Positions 9,031 to 17,400 of a stretch of 64,000 nt of DNA are shown here, piece after piece (within the stretch, counting starts at the first letter, position 1; each line of letters starts with the position of its first letter). The notes beneath the pieces were generated by a model. That model worked only from the letters and a program-made list of their open reading frames with translations. It ran no database searches and was not told the origin of the DNA. Position numbers and translations under genes: made by a program. The DNA is from Weeksellaceae bacterium (GTDB lineage Bacteria > Bacteroidota > Bacteroidia > Flavobacteriales > Weeksellaceae), in NCBI GenBank assembly GCA_949788275.1, contig OX460916.1, positions 2,852,001 through 2,916,000 of the forward strand. Direction: 5' to 3'.

Positions 9031-9751
9031 AAAACCTTTTCAGTTTAAACAATTTGCTGTTTTCCAAGATAAAACAGCGATGAAAGTAGGGACAGACGGT
9101 GTGCTTCTTGGGGCTTGGACCAAAGTGGATCATGCGATAAGTGCGCTCGATATAGGAACAGGAACCGGATTGGTGGCCCTTATGCTTGCTCAACGCAATC
9201 GTCAGCTTTTGATTGACGCCATTGAGTTGGATGCTGAGGCTTATGAACAGGCCGTAGAGAACACATCCATCTCGTGCTTCAACGAGCAAATCAAGGTGAT
9301 GCATACGGCATTGCAAGAATTTGATTTTAGGAAAACATATGATCTTATTGTGAGTAATCCCCCTTTTTTTCAGGTCAATGATCGGGTAGAGGGGAGTGCC
9401 CGAAAGAATGCAAGACAGCAAGATTCTTTATCTTTTGATACGTTGCTCGAGAGAACTGCGCTTATGCTATCTCCAGAAGGCACAGCGTGTTTTATTATCC
9501 CTTCTGATACACGAACACACTTCCTGTATTTAGCTGCTTTAAACAAGCTGTTTGCAGGTCGAGTCTGCAGTGTTCGTGGTCATCAAGATTCACCCATTAA
9601 ACGTTGTTTAATAGAACTTACGTTCAAACAACCAGAATTTATTATCGAAGAGGAGTTGATTATTGAAGAAGCTCGTCATCAATATACAGCAGCTTATCAA
9701 GGGCTTTGCTGCGACTTCTATTTAAAAATGGAAAACAAAAACCCCGAATAG
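9023..9751 (+). CDS. trmN6: tRNA1(Val) (adenine-37-N6)-methyltransferase, YfiC/TrmN6-like
   Basis: This Rossmann-fold SAM methyltransferase has the DIGTGTGLVALMLAQR SAM-binding motif near residue 40 and the N6-adenine methylation motif NPPF (VSNPPFFQV) near residue 112. The FKQFAVFQDKTAMKVGTDGVLLGAW opening is diagnostic of the YfiC/TrmN6 family, which modifies A37 of tRNA-Val. Two adjacent ATGs (9020, 9023) overlap the end of the kinase gene; MPRKPFQF at 9023 fits the family better. The last gene of a ribE-kinase-trmN6 run, it ends at a bidirectional terminator. Confidence 0.9.
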   Translation: MPRKPFQFKQFAVFQDKTAMKVGTDGVLLGAWTKVDHAISALDIGTGTGLVALMLAQRNRQLLIDAIELDAEAYEQAVENTSISCFNEQIKVMHTALQEFDFRKTYDLIVSNPPFFQVNDRVEGSARKNARQQDSLSFDTLLERTALMLSPEGTACFIIPSDTRTHFLYLAALNKLFAGRVCSVRGHQDSPIKRCLIELTFKQPEFIIEEELIIEEARHQYTAAYQGLCCDFYLKMENKNPE

Positions 9752-9773
9752 TATTTTCTATCCGGGGTTTTTT
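9737..9773. terminator. Bidirectional terminator, trmN6 / pyk
   Basis: A stem of AAAAACCCCG-AATAG pairs with CTAT-CCGGGGTTTTT between convergent genes. It has A runs on one side and T runs on the other and overlaps the trmN6 stop. Confidence 0.8.
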
Positions 9774-9800
9774 ATTCGTTATAAGAAACTTCGTTACTTA

Positions 9801-11249
9801 TTATACGGTTGTAATACGCAATGTATTGGTAATTCCTTTTTCGAACGCAGGCATGGCATTTAGATTAATAATATAATCGCCATACTCTACATAACCATGG
9901 TTTTTAGCCAAGATATTGACTTCCGTTACCGTTTGGTCTGTACTGGTATCTCTTGGGTCGTAGTTAATGGATTTAACACCCCATAGCAAGTTCAACATAC
10001 GGTTGATACGAACGCTTGGGTTAAAGACTAAGATATAAGCCAATGGACGGTGAGAAGAGATTTGGAAAGCGGTATATCCCGAATAGGTTAATGTGGCAAT
10101 CGCTTTGGCATCAGTTTGTTTCACCATTTTCGCTGCATTATAACAGACAATATCGGTTACAAAGCGTTCATTCTTTGTTAACGGCATATGTTCTGGTACA
10201 TTAATGTGGTAATCATCTTCAACGGTTTGTAAAATTTTCGTCATTTTTTCAATCACCTGAATAGGGTATTTACCAACCGAAGTCTCCCCCGATAACATAA
10301 CGGCATCAGCTCCATCAAATACGGCATTCGCTACATCCGATACTTCTGCACGTGTTGGTGTTAAGCTATCGATCATTGTTTCCATCATCTGTGTAGCAAC
10401 AATAACTGGTTTACGAGCTAATTTAGCTTTATCGATTAACACTTTTTGTGCTTTCGGAACCATTTCAAAAGGAACTTCAACGCCTAAATCACCACGAGCG
10501 ACCATCAGTCCATCAGAGGCGATTAAGATTTCGTCGATATTCTCTAAAGCTTCTGGTTTTTCAATTTTCGAAATAATCGGAATTTTTAAATTCCCTGACG
10601 CTTTAATTAAATCAGATAGATCAATAACATCTTGTGCCGTACGAACAAAAGAAAGCGCAAACCAATCGACACGGTTATCAATGGCAAATTGTGCATCTTG
10701 CTTATCTTTTTCGGTTAATGCGGGCAATGAAATTTTAGTATTCGGAAGATTCACCCCTTTTTTAGAGCGTAAAGGTCCGCCTTGAATGGTTCTCGCTTTA
10801 ACGGTATCGGTTAAATTGGTTTCAATGACTTCAAAGATTAATTTTCCATCATCGATTAAGATATTCTCCCCAACCTGTACATCTTTTGCAAAATCTTGGT
10901 AGGTCATAAATACCTTTTCTTTGGTACCGATAATGTTTTCGCTTGTAAATGTTAGAATTTCGTCAACTTCAATTACAAAATCTTCATGCTCCATTTTACC
11001 GATACGCAGTTTTGGTCCTTGTAAATCAGCTAAAATAGCTGTATTGTAACCAAATTCTTCGTTTAATTGGTGAATGATTTCAATCTTGTTTTTTACATCC
11101 TCATAGTCTGCATGTGAAAAATTGATACGGAAAACGTCCGTTCCTTTTTTCATCATTTCCAAGATTACTTCTTTTCTTTCAGTAGCAGGTCCTAGAGTTG
11201 CTACAATTTTGGTTTTTTTAAGATATTGTTTATCGTAAGTCATATTCAT
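9801..11249 (-). CDS. pyk: Pyruvate kinase
   Basis: Pyruvate kinase converts phosphoenolpyruvate and ADP to pyruvate and ATP. The 482-residue sequence has the opening KKTKIVATLGPAT, RINFSHA, the active-site block IISKIEKPEALENIDEI, and VARGDLGVEVP followed by VIVATQMMETM and TRAEVSDVANAV. The MNMTY start has a second in-frame Met two codons on, and either could be used. It is the last gene of the acpP-fabF-rnc-IPExxxVDY-pyk string, with 22 bp separating it from the previous gene. Confidence 0.97.
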   Translation of the reverse strand: MNMTYDKQYLKKTKIVATLGPATERKEVILEMMKKGTDVFRINFSHADYEDVKNKIEIIHQLNEEFGYNTAILADLQGPKLRIGKMEHEDFVIEVDEILTFTSENIIGTKEKVFMTYQDFAKDVQVGENILIDDGKLIFEVIETNLTDTVKARTIQGGPLRSKKGVNLPNTKISLPALTEKDKQDAQFAIDNRVDWFALSFVRTAQDVIDLSDLIKASGNLKIPIISKIEKPEALENIDEILIASDGLMVARGDLGVEVPFEMVPKAQKVLIDKAKLARKPVIVATQMMETMIDSLTPTRAEVSDVANAVFDGADAVMLSGETSVGKYPIQVIEKMTKILQTVEDDYHINVPEHMPLTKNERFVTDIVCYNAAKMVKQTDAKAIATLTYSGYTAFQISSHRPLAYILVFNPSVRINRMLNLLWGVKSINYDPRDTSTDQTVTEVNILAKNHGYVEYGDYIINLNAMPAFEKGITNTLRITTV

Positions 11250-11271
11250 TCTTTTTTACAGACGTTTTTTG

Positions 11272-11730
11272 TTAAAACACTAAGCGATCGGCTGTACTAA
11301 TCGTATCAATGTCATGCATCATGATTTTATCTATAAAATCATTTTCCTTGAAAGGAAGTTCAAGGTAGTGAAGTTCATTTTCAAAACCTGAAATTTTCAG
11401 GACATAATTGCATTCTTCGTATTGAGGTACGAGGCAAATATTGTCTTGAAAAAGCTTGTATAAATGTACTTCTTTTTGCGGTTGAAGGCTTTCAAGTGGA
11501 AGATTATTAATCAAATGATAATCTAGCTTATTCGCTTCGTCAAACCAATAATAAATCGAAAAGTAGTGCAATTGACCGTCAATCTGAATATCTAAATCGT
11601 TTATGCGCTCAAATCGGGTTTGAAATTGAAGGTTTAAATGGTAGATGAATTGACTGGATATTTTGAATGATGAATTAATTCCGATTAAATGAAAATCAAT
11701 AAAATCATCATACAAAATGAAATCGGCCAT
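11272..11730 (-). CDS. IPExxxVDY-family protein
   Basis: This small acidic protein of 152 residues has no signal peptide or membrane segment. I recognise it by context and by conserved stretches (LIGINSSFKISSQFIYHLN, ANKLDYHLINNL) as the flavobacterial IPExxxVDY family, always found between rnc and pyk. Its function is unknown. It starts 4 bp after rnc ends, so it is translated from the same transcript. A role linked to RNA processing or to the lipid/glycolysis genes is only guilt by association. Confidence 0.8.
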   Translation of the reverse strand: MADFILYDDFIDFHLIGINSSFKISSQFIYHLNLQFQTRFERINDLDIQIDGQLHYFSIYYWFDEANKLDYHLINNLPLESLQPQKEVHLYKLFQDNICLVPQYEECNYVLKISGFENELHYLELPFKENDFIDKIMMHDIDTISTADRLVF

Positions 11731-11734
11731 TCGT

Positions 11735-12484
11735 TTAAATTTTTTCTATTTTCTTTTGTAGCGAGTAATATGCTCTTTTAGAAGCGCTTTCTTCTGCCTT
11801 TTTCTTCGACGTTCCTCGGCCTTTCGAAATCACTTTATCATTTAACCGAATCACAGACACAAAGACTTGGATGTCTTCGGCATTCTGTTCTTCAAACGTA
11901 TTGAATCTTAACGTATTTCTTGTTTTTTGACTCCATTCTAAAATCAATGATTTATGACTGGTAATGGTGTGTTCTAAACGCGATAAATCCGCATAAGGGT
12001 CAATAATTTTTGTTTTAATAAAGGCTTCAACTGCCTCGGTGCCTCGGTCGACATAAATTGCGCCCACAATCGCTTCCAACAAATCGCCATTGACGTCTTC
12101 ACCTAAATTGGCGTGGTTATTCTGAGGCTCTAAATGGCTCAGCAACCCTAATTGTTTGGAAATCGAGTTTAATTGTCTTCTTGAAACAATTTTAGATCGC
12201 ATTTTGGTTAAGTAACCTTCTTGTTGGTCAGGTGCTTGGTTATACAAATGAACCGCGGAAGAAGCACCAAGCAATGCATCTCCTAAAAATTCTAATCTTT
12301 CAAAATTGATACTATTCCCATCTTTATCTTTTTTTTGTGCTGATCGGTGGGTAAATGCTTCTTTAAAAACCTCAGTATTCTGAGGAGTATAACCCAATAC
12401 ATCAACTAAAAATAGAATAAATGGATCGTTAGAAACGTTTGTTTCCTTTTTTTTAAAAGAAAATAGTTTATTTAGGAAAAACAT
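11735..12484 (-). CDS. rnc: Ribonuclease III
   Basis: RNase III cleaves double-stranded RNA in rRNA maturation and mRNA turnover. The 249-residue protein has the nuclease signature ERLEFLGDALLG near residue 60 with the metal-binding acidic residues, a second acidic motif DLLEAIVGAIYVD near 134, and a C-terminal double-stranded RNA-binding domain (about 180-245) ending in SKKKAEESASKRAYYSL. Its ATG shares one base with the fabF stop codon (TAATG), indicating translational coupling. Confidence 0.95.
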   Translation of the reverse strand: MFFLNKLFSFKKKETNVSNDPFILFLVDVLGYTPQNTEVFKEAFTHRSAQKKDKDGNSINFERLEFLGDALLGASSAVHLYNQAPDQQEGYLTKMRSKIVSRRQLNSISKQLGLLSHLEPQNNHANLGEDVNGDLLEAIVGAIYVDRGTEAVEAFIKTKIIDPYADLSRLEHTITSHKSLILEWSQKTRNTLRFNTFEEQNAEDIQVFVSVIRLNDKVISKGRGTSKKKAEESASKRAYYSLQKKIEKI

Positions 12485-13737
12485 TACTTATACTTCTTAA
12501 ATACTACACAGGCATTATGTCCTCCAAATCCAAAGGTATTACTCAAGGCGTAATTCACTTCTTTTTCTTTAGCATGATTAAATGTATAGTCTATTTTAGG
12601 GTCTAAATTCTCGTCATCCGTAAAATGATTAATTGTAGGAGGAACGATGTTGTGCTGTACAGTTCCTATGGCGGCAATTGCCTCAATAATCCCTGCGGCA
12701 CCTAATAAATGCCCTGTCATCGACTTGGTCGAATTAATTAAAATATCATAGGCGTGTTCACCAAACAGTTTAATAATCGCTTTCGATTCTGCAATGTCTC
12801 CTAATGGAGTCGATGTACCGTGCATATTGATGTGATCAATATCGGTTAATTCGATTCCTGCATCTTCTAAAGCGTTTTTCATCACATTAAATGCGCCTGT
12901 CCCTTCTGGGTGAGGTGCTGTTAAGTGATGTGCATCAGCCGATAAGCCTCCGCCTACTAATTCTGCATAGATGGTTGCCCCTCTCGCTATTGCATGTTCG
13001 TACTCTTCCAAGATGATACATCCACCTCCTTCACCCATGATAAAACCATCGCGGTCTTTGTCAAATGGTCGTGAAGCCGTTTTAGGATCATCATTTCGTG
13101 TAGACAATGCATGCATTGAATTAAATCCGCCAATACTCGACACGGTTACGGCTGCTTCTGATCCTCCAGTTACAATGGCATTGGCTTTTCCAAGTTGTAA
13201 TAACATGAAAGCATCAATAATTGCATTGGTAGAAGAGGCACAGGCCGATACGGTTGTATAGTTTGGTCCCATTAATCCAAATTCCATTGAAATATGGCCA
13301 GGTGTGATATCTGCTATCATCTTCGGGATAAAGAATGGATTAAAACGAGGAATTCCGTTCCCAGTCGCAAAACTGCTTACTTCATCTTCAAATGTTTTAA
13401 TACCTCCAATTCCAGAGCCCCATATAACCCCTATACGCTCTTTATTCACATCAGAATCTTCTAAGATTCCACTGTGTTTAATCGCTTCTCTTGCAGCTAC
13501 AATTCCCAATTGGGCACAACGGTCTATTTTGCGCGCTTCTTTTCGGTCAAAATGATCCTCTATCGAGTAATTTTTAACCTCACAAGCAAATTGTGTCTTA
13601 AAAAGAGTTGCGTCAAAAAGCGTAATAGGCGCAGCACCGCTTACGCCATTCTTTAATGCTTCCCAAAATTCTGGATAAGTATTTCCGATTGGCGTAAGGG
13701 CACCGATACCTGTTACTACTACTCTTTTTAATTCCAT
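12484..13737 (-). CDS. fabF: 3-oxoacyl-[acyl-carrier-protein] synthase II
   Basis: FabF condenses malonyl-ACP with growing acyl-ACP in fatty acid elongation. The 417 residues include the Cys-His-His triad of KAS II: VSACASSTN (nucleophile Cys), HMHGTSTPLGD and SMTGHLLGAAG, plus the C-terminal NTFGFGGHN loop. It follows acpP by 14 bp and overlaps rnc by one base, giving the usual acpP-fabF-rnc operon. Nothing unusual is seen. Confidence 0.97.
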   Translation of the reverse strand: MELKRVVVTGIGALTPIGNTYPEFWEALKNGVSGAAPITLFDATLFKTQFACEVKNYSIEDHFDRKEARKIDRCAQLGIVAAREAIKHSGILEDSDVNKERIGVIWGSGIGGIKTFEDEVSSFATGNGIPRFNPFFIPKMIADITPGHISMEFGLMGPNYTTVSACASSTNAIIDAFMLLQLGKANAIVTGGSEAAVTVSSIGGFNSMHALSTRNDDPKTASRPFDKDRDGFIMGEGGGCIILEEYEHAIARGATIYAELVGGGLSADAHHLTAPHPEGTGAFNVMKNALEDAGIELTDIDHINMHGTSTPLGDIAESKAIIKLFGEHAYDILINSTKSMTGHLLGAAGIIEAIAAIGTVQHNIVPPTINHFTDDENLDPKIDYTFNHAKEKEVNYALSNTFGFGGHNACVVFKKYK

Positions 13738-13751
13738 AAAGTTAGGAACTA

Positions 13752-13988
13752 TTACTTGTTTAAGTCTTCGATGTAAGTTACCGCTTGACCTACTGTAGCG
13801 ATTTTTTCTGCTTGATCATCTGGAATTTGGATATCAAATTCTTTTTCGAATTCCATAATTAATTCAACTGTATCCAATGAATCAGCTCCTAAATCGTTTG
13901 TAAAGCTTGCTTCTAGAGTAACTTCACTCTCGTCAACTCCTAATTTATCTACGATAATCGCTTTCACTCTTGATGTAATATCAGACAT
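13752..13988 (-). CDS. acpP: Acyl carrier protein
   Basis: The 78-residue acidic four-helix protein carries the acyl chain on phosphopantetheine attached to the Ser in the [14 protein letters not shown] motif. It is the first gene of its operon; a good Bacteroidota-type promoter lies at 14021-14049 on the minus strand. Confidence 0.97.
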   Translation of the reverse strand: MSDITSRVKAIIVDKLGVDESEVTLEASFTNDLGADSLDTVELIMEFEKEFDIQIPDDQAEKIATVGQAVTYIEDLNK

Positions 13989-14020
13989 AATTTTCTAATT
14001 TTAATTGTTGTAAACTAGTG

Positions 14021-14049
14021 CAAAAATATAAAACTTATGCGATATGCAA
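14021..14049 (-). promoter_or_regulatory. Promoter of the acpP operon
   Basis: On the minus strand TTG (14049-14047) is followed 18 nt later by TATTTTTG (14028-14021), matching the Bacteroidota TTG / TAnnTTTG consensus. The predicted transcript starts about 25-30 nt before the acpP ATG. Confidence 0.6.
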
Positions 14050-14102
14050 GCTTTTTTTTATATGTATGCATAATAACAGTAGAATATATCGTTTTTTTTC
14101 GC

Positions 14103-14120
14103 ACTTGAAAACGTTCAAGT
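14103..14120. promoter_or_regulatory. Operator-like inverted repeat upstream of pckA
   Basis: ACTTGAA-AACG-TTCAAGT is a perfect 7-bp inverted repeat with a 4-nt centre. It lies about 40 bp upstream of a TAAATTTG -7 box (14160-14167) for pckA, and about 55 bp behind the divergent acpP -33 element. Its shape resembles LacI/GalR-family operators. No regulator for it is encoded nearby. Confidence 0.4.
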
Positions 14121-14215
14121 TAATGACATAAGTCAAATTTTACAAACGCAAAATTGTTGTAAATTTGTACATATTTTTACAAAAAGATCTAAATTAAGCA
14201 TATAAAATCACTAAA

Positions 14216-15787
14216 ATGAGTATAGAATTGGCAGCTTACGGAATAAAAAATTCCACTATTCACTACCAGTTAACACCAGAAGTGTTAACCGATTCAATGG
14301 TAGAAAAAGAACAAGGAGAAATCACATCTTCAGGCGCAGTTAACTTTTTAACTGGGGAATTTACAGGACGTTCGCCTAAAGACCGTTTTATTGTAAAAGA
14401 CGAAATCACCGAAGATGCAGTTTGGTGGGATGGAGCAATCAACATTCCATTTGATTCTGAAAAATTTGACGCTTTATACAATAAAGTTGTTGAGCATTTA
14501 AGCAACCGTGAGGTTTTTGTTCGTGATGCATTTGCTTGTGCAGATGACCGTTTTAAAACAAAAATTAGAGCGATTACAGAAACTCCAGGGGCAAACTTAT
14601 TTATTTACAATATGTTTATTCGTCCTACAGCAGAAGAATTAGCTGATTTTGGATCGCCAGAATGGACCATTATTAATGCACCTACTTTCGTTGCTGATCC
14701 AGCAATCGATGGTACACGTGCACACAATTTTTCTATTTTAAACTTTAAACGCAAAATCGTTTTAAACGGTGGAACCGGTTATACCGGTGAAATGAAAAAA
14801 GGCGTATTCTCTGCCCTAAACTTTATTTTACCCGTACAAAAAGATACTTTACCGATGCACTGTTCTGCGAATTCAGGTGAAAACGGAGACACAGCCATGT
14901 TCTTTGGTTTATCGGGTACCGGTAAAACAACCCTTTCTGCCGATAAAAATCGTCGCTTAATTGGTGACGACGAACACGGTTGGACAGCAGATAACACGGT
15001 TTTCAATTTCGAAGGCGGTTGTTACGCTAAAGTTATCAACCTTTCTGCAGAAGGTGAACCAGAAATTTTCGGAGCCATTAAAGAAGGTGCATTGTTAGAA
15101 AACTGTGCTTACCACGAAGGAACCAAAGATGTTGATTATACCAACGCTTCTGTAACGGAAAACACCCGTGTTAGTTACCCAATCGACTTTATCGAGAACA
15201 TTGCAGTACCTTCAGTAGGTAAAAACCCAAAAAATATTTTCTTCCTTTCTTTTGATGCCTACGGAGTTTTCCCTCCAATTGCTAAATTAAATGCAGATCA
15301 AGCGGCCTATTTATTTATCTCGGGGTACACATCGAAAGTGGCAGGAACAGAAGCAGGCGTTACAGAACCACAAACGGTTTTCTCTTCATGTTTCGGAGCT
15401 CCATTTATGCCATTACACCCAACCAAGTACGCGGCTATGTTAAGCGACAAAGTAGAAACAAGTGGTGTAAACGTATGGTTAATTAATACCGGATGGAATG
15501 GTCAAGGAAAACGCATGTCGTTAAAAGATACACGCGCTGTAATTAACGCGGCATTAAACGGCGAATTAGATCACGTTGACTTCGTTAAAAACAATTACTT
15601 TGGTTTCGAAGTTCCTACTTCAGCGCCAGGTGTTGATAGCGACAAATTAGATCCAGCTTCATCATGGGATTCAGCAGATGCCTACGATGCGAAAGCTCGT
15701 TCTCTGGCAGCTAAATTCAAAGAAAACTTTAAAAAATTCGAAGAATTTGCTACACCAGAATTGTTAGCAGGTGGACCTTTAGTTTAA
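14216..15787 (+). CDS. pckA: Phosphoenolpyruvate carboxykinase (ATP)
   Basis: PckA interconverts oxaloacetate plus ATP and PEP plus CO2, the gateway of gluconeogenesis. The 523-residue protein has the kinase-1a P-loop GLSGTGKTT at residues 231-239, followed by the ADKNRRLIGDDEHGW metal-binding block, the upstream NGGTGYTGEMKKGVFS segment and the substrate-binding FTGRSPKDRF near 45. It is of the ATP-dependent type. The promoter region carries a -7 box at 14160 and an inverted repeat at 14103, suggesting carbon-source control. A terminator follows at 15810. Confidence 0.97.
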   Translation: MSIELAAYGIKNSTIHYQLTPEVLTDSMVEKEQGEITSSGAVNFLTGEFTGRSPKDRFIVKDEITEDAVWWDGAINIPFDSEKFDALYNKVVEHLSNREVFVRDAFACADDRFKTKIRAITETPGANLFIYNMFIRPTAEELADFGSPEWTIINAPTFVADPAIDGTRAHNFSILNFKRKIVLNGGTGYTGEMKKGVFSALNFILPVQKDTLPMHCSANSGENGDTAMFFGLSGTGKTTLSADKNRRLIGDDEHGWTADNTVFNFEGGCYAKVINLSAEGEPEIFGAIKEGALLENCAYHEGTKDVDYTNASVTENTRVSYPIDFIENIAVPSVGKNPKNIFFLSFDAYGVFPPIAKLNADQAAYLFISGYTSKVAGTEAGVTEPQTVFSSCFGAPFMPLHPTKYAAMLSDKVETSGVNVWLINTGWNGQGKRMSLKDTRAVINAALNGELDHVDFVKNNYFGFEVPTSAPGVDSDKLDPASSWDSADAYDAKARSLAAKFKENFKKFEEFATPELLAGGPLV

Positions 15788-15809
15788 GTTACAAAATACA
15801 TTCTATAGA

Positions 15810-15838
15810 AGCCCTTTCAACTGAAAGGGCTTTTTTTA
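15810..15838 (+). terminator. Rho-independent terminator after pckA
   Basis: AGCCCTTTCA / TGAAAGGGCT with a 2-nt loop is followed by a T run, 22 bp after the pckA stop. Confidence 0.85.
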
Positions 15839-15881
15839 TTCCTGTTTTTTCGATTAAATTTCGATAAGAATTGAGTTTTTT

Positions 15882-16003
15882 GGGAGCGCCGCTAATTTAT
15901 TGTTTTCAAGAACAACAAATTAGCGTCGGGCTTTCCGCACTCGCTTTTGTTTCGTTTCACTTCACAAAAGCTCAAACAAAAGCTTCAATCCCTCGCTCAC
16001 CGC
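15882..16003 (+). repeat. Dispersed element, copy B (divergent subfamily)
   Basis: This copy has the same layout as the element at 36621 but a different sequence. A GGGAGCGCCGCTAA left arm has an extended AT hairpin insert (CGCTAATTTATTG... / ...AACAAATTAGCG), followed by GTCGGGCTTTCCGC. The central stem GCTTTTGT (15943-15950) pairs with ACAAAAGC (15964-15971), and the copy ends with TCAATCCCTCGC. It lies 40 bp after the pckA terminator and is in sense with pckA. A 68-codon ORF across it is an artefact. Confidence 0.65.
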
Positions 16004-16236
16004 TAAGAAAACCGCTCGTTAGCGCATATTTTTTGGTTTTAAAGCTGTTGAAAGGTCTACTTTCAAAACAGGTTTAAAAACAAAAAATAAGTTAAGCGAA
16101 GCTTATCGGTTTTCTTAGATTCACTCCCCTATACTTGGATCATGGTATAATCCCTCGCTCACCGCTAAGAAAACCGCTCGTTAGCGCATATTTTTTGTTG
16201 GTCTTAAAGCTCTTGAAAGGTCTACTTTTAAAACCT
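15987..16236 (+). repeat. Pair of about 85-bp direct repeats between pckA and pheS
   Basis: The block 15987-16069 recurs at 16149-16236 with only a few differences. Both begin AATCCCTCGCTCACCGCTAA, contain CGCTCGTTAGCGCATATTTT, and end AAAGGTCTACTTT plus a run of A. Each block contains CTAAGAAAACCG, and its exact inverse CGGTTTTCTTAG lies between them at 16107-16118, so alternative long hairpins are possible. The first block begins inside element copy B. The rest of the 590-bp gap holds no gene that I can see. Confidence 0.8.
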
Positions 16237-16326
16237 ACTAAAAAAGAGGAATACATCCTTTTGGGGCTTAGTAAACAACGTTAATCCGTTTATCAACTAG
16301 CGATCGGCTAATAACTCGCCTAAATA

Positions 16327-16358
16327 TTGTCTATTCACGTGAATAATTGTTAAATTTG
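16327..16358 (+). promoter_or_regulatory. pheS promoter with palindrome in the spacer
   Basis: TTG (16327-16329) and TAAATTTG (16351-16358) are 21 nt apart and match the Bacteroidota consensus; the pheS ATG follows 22 nt later. A perfect 14-bp palindrome TATTCACGTGAATA (16332-16345) fills the spacer, where a bound regulator would block RNA polymerase. Confidence 0.6.
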
Positions 16359-16380
16359 TCTTTTAAACGGTAGTAAAATT

Positions 16381-17400
16381 ATGATTGACCAAATCAAGCA
16401 ATATATCGAGGAAGTAAAAAACTTCCATTCGACAAATCCAGCTGAAATAGAGGATTTCAGAATTAAATTTTTAGGTAAAAAGGGCATATTAAACGATTTA
16501 TTTACCCAGTTTAAGTCGGTTCCTAACGAACAGAAAAAAGAGTTTGGTCAAGTTGTAAATGAACTGAAAAGTATAGCGACTGATGTTACAACGGTTCTTA
16601 AGAATGCCGTTTCTTCTGATGGTGCCACCAATACAAGCTTAGACTTAACCCGTCCAGGTGAACCTTTTCCTCTCGGATCTCGTCACCCGATTAACATCAC
16701 CAAAAATCGTATTCTCGAAATTTTTAAGCACATTGGCTTTGGGGTGTCAGAAGGCCCAGAAATTGAAGACGATTGGCACAATTTTACGGCGTTAAATTTA
16801 CCCGAATATCACCCTGCACGCGATATGCAAGACACTTTCTTCGTAGAAAAAGATCCCGATATCGTTTTGCGTACCCATACATCACCCGTACAGATTCGTC
16901 ATATGGAAAATAATCAACCGCCCATGCGCTTTTTAGCACCTGGACGGGTGTACCGAAATGAGGCTATCTCATCGCGTTCCCACATGATGTTTCACCAAAT
17001 TGAAGGGTTATACATTGATAAAGGTGTTTCTTTTGCCGATTTAAAACAAACCTTAAGCTATTTTACCCAAGAGTTATTCGGTAAATCAGAAATCCGTTTA
17101 CGGCCTTCTTTCTTTCCATTTACAGAACCTTCGGCCGAAGTCGATGTGTATTGGGGATTAGAAACCGAAACCGATTACCGCATGACTAAAGGAACGGGGT
17201 GGTTAGAGATTATGGGCTGTGGTATGGTCGATCCAAATGTCTTAACCAATGCCCATATAGACCCTGAAGTATATTCGGGTTATGCCTTTGGAATGGGGAT
17301 AGAGCGAATTGCTTTGTTGTTGTACCAAATTGGGGATATCCGCTTGTATACCGAAAACGATATCCGTTTTCTAGAGCAATTTAAAGCAGAATTATTCTAA
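16381..17400 (+). CDS. pheS: Phenylalanyl-tRNA synthetase alpha subunit
   Basis: PheS is the catalytic subunit that activates phenylalanine for tRNA-Phe. The 339-residue class II synthetase shows an N-terminal coiled-coil arm (about 1-85), motif 1 around GFGVSEGPEIEDDWHNF, motif 2 TSPVQIRHM...RVYRNEAISSRSHMMFHQIEG and motif 3 GMGIERIALLLYQIGDIR. pheT is not adjacent, which is usual in Bacteroidota. The 3' end overlaps the convergent BtuF-like gene by 9 bp. Confidence 0.96.
   Translation: MIDQIKQYIEEVKNFHSTNPAEIEDFRIKFLGKKGILNDLFTQFKSVPNEQKKEFGQVVNELKSIATDVTTVLKNAVSSDGATNTSLDLTRPGEPFPLGSRHPINITKNRILEIFKHIGFGVSEGPEIEDDWHNFTALNLPEYHPARDMQDTFFVEKDPDIVLRTHTSPVQIRHMENNQPPMRFLAPGRVYRNEAISSRSHMMFHQIEGLYIDKGVSFADLKQTLSYFTQELFGKSEIRLRPSFFPFTEPSAEVDVYWGLETETDYRMTKGTGWLEIMGCGMVDPNVLTNAHIDPEVYSGYAFGMGIERIALLLYQIGDIRLYTENDIRFLEQFKAELF

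Noticed and set aside
15871-16077. 68-codon plus-strand ORF
   Set aside because: It is translation of element B and the direct repeat; no signal of a real gene.
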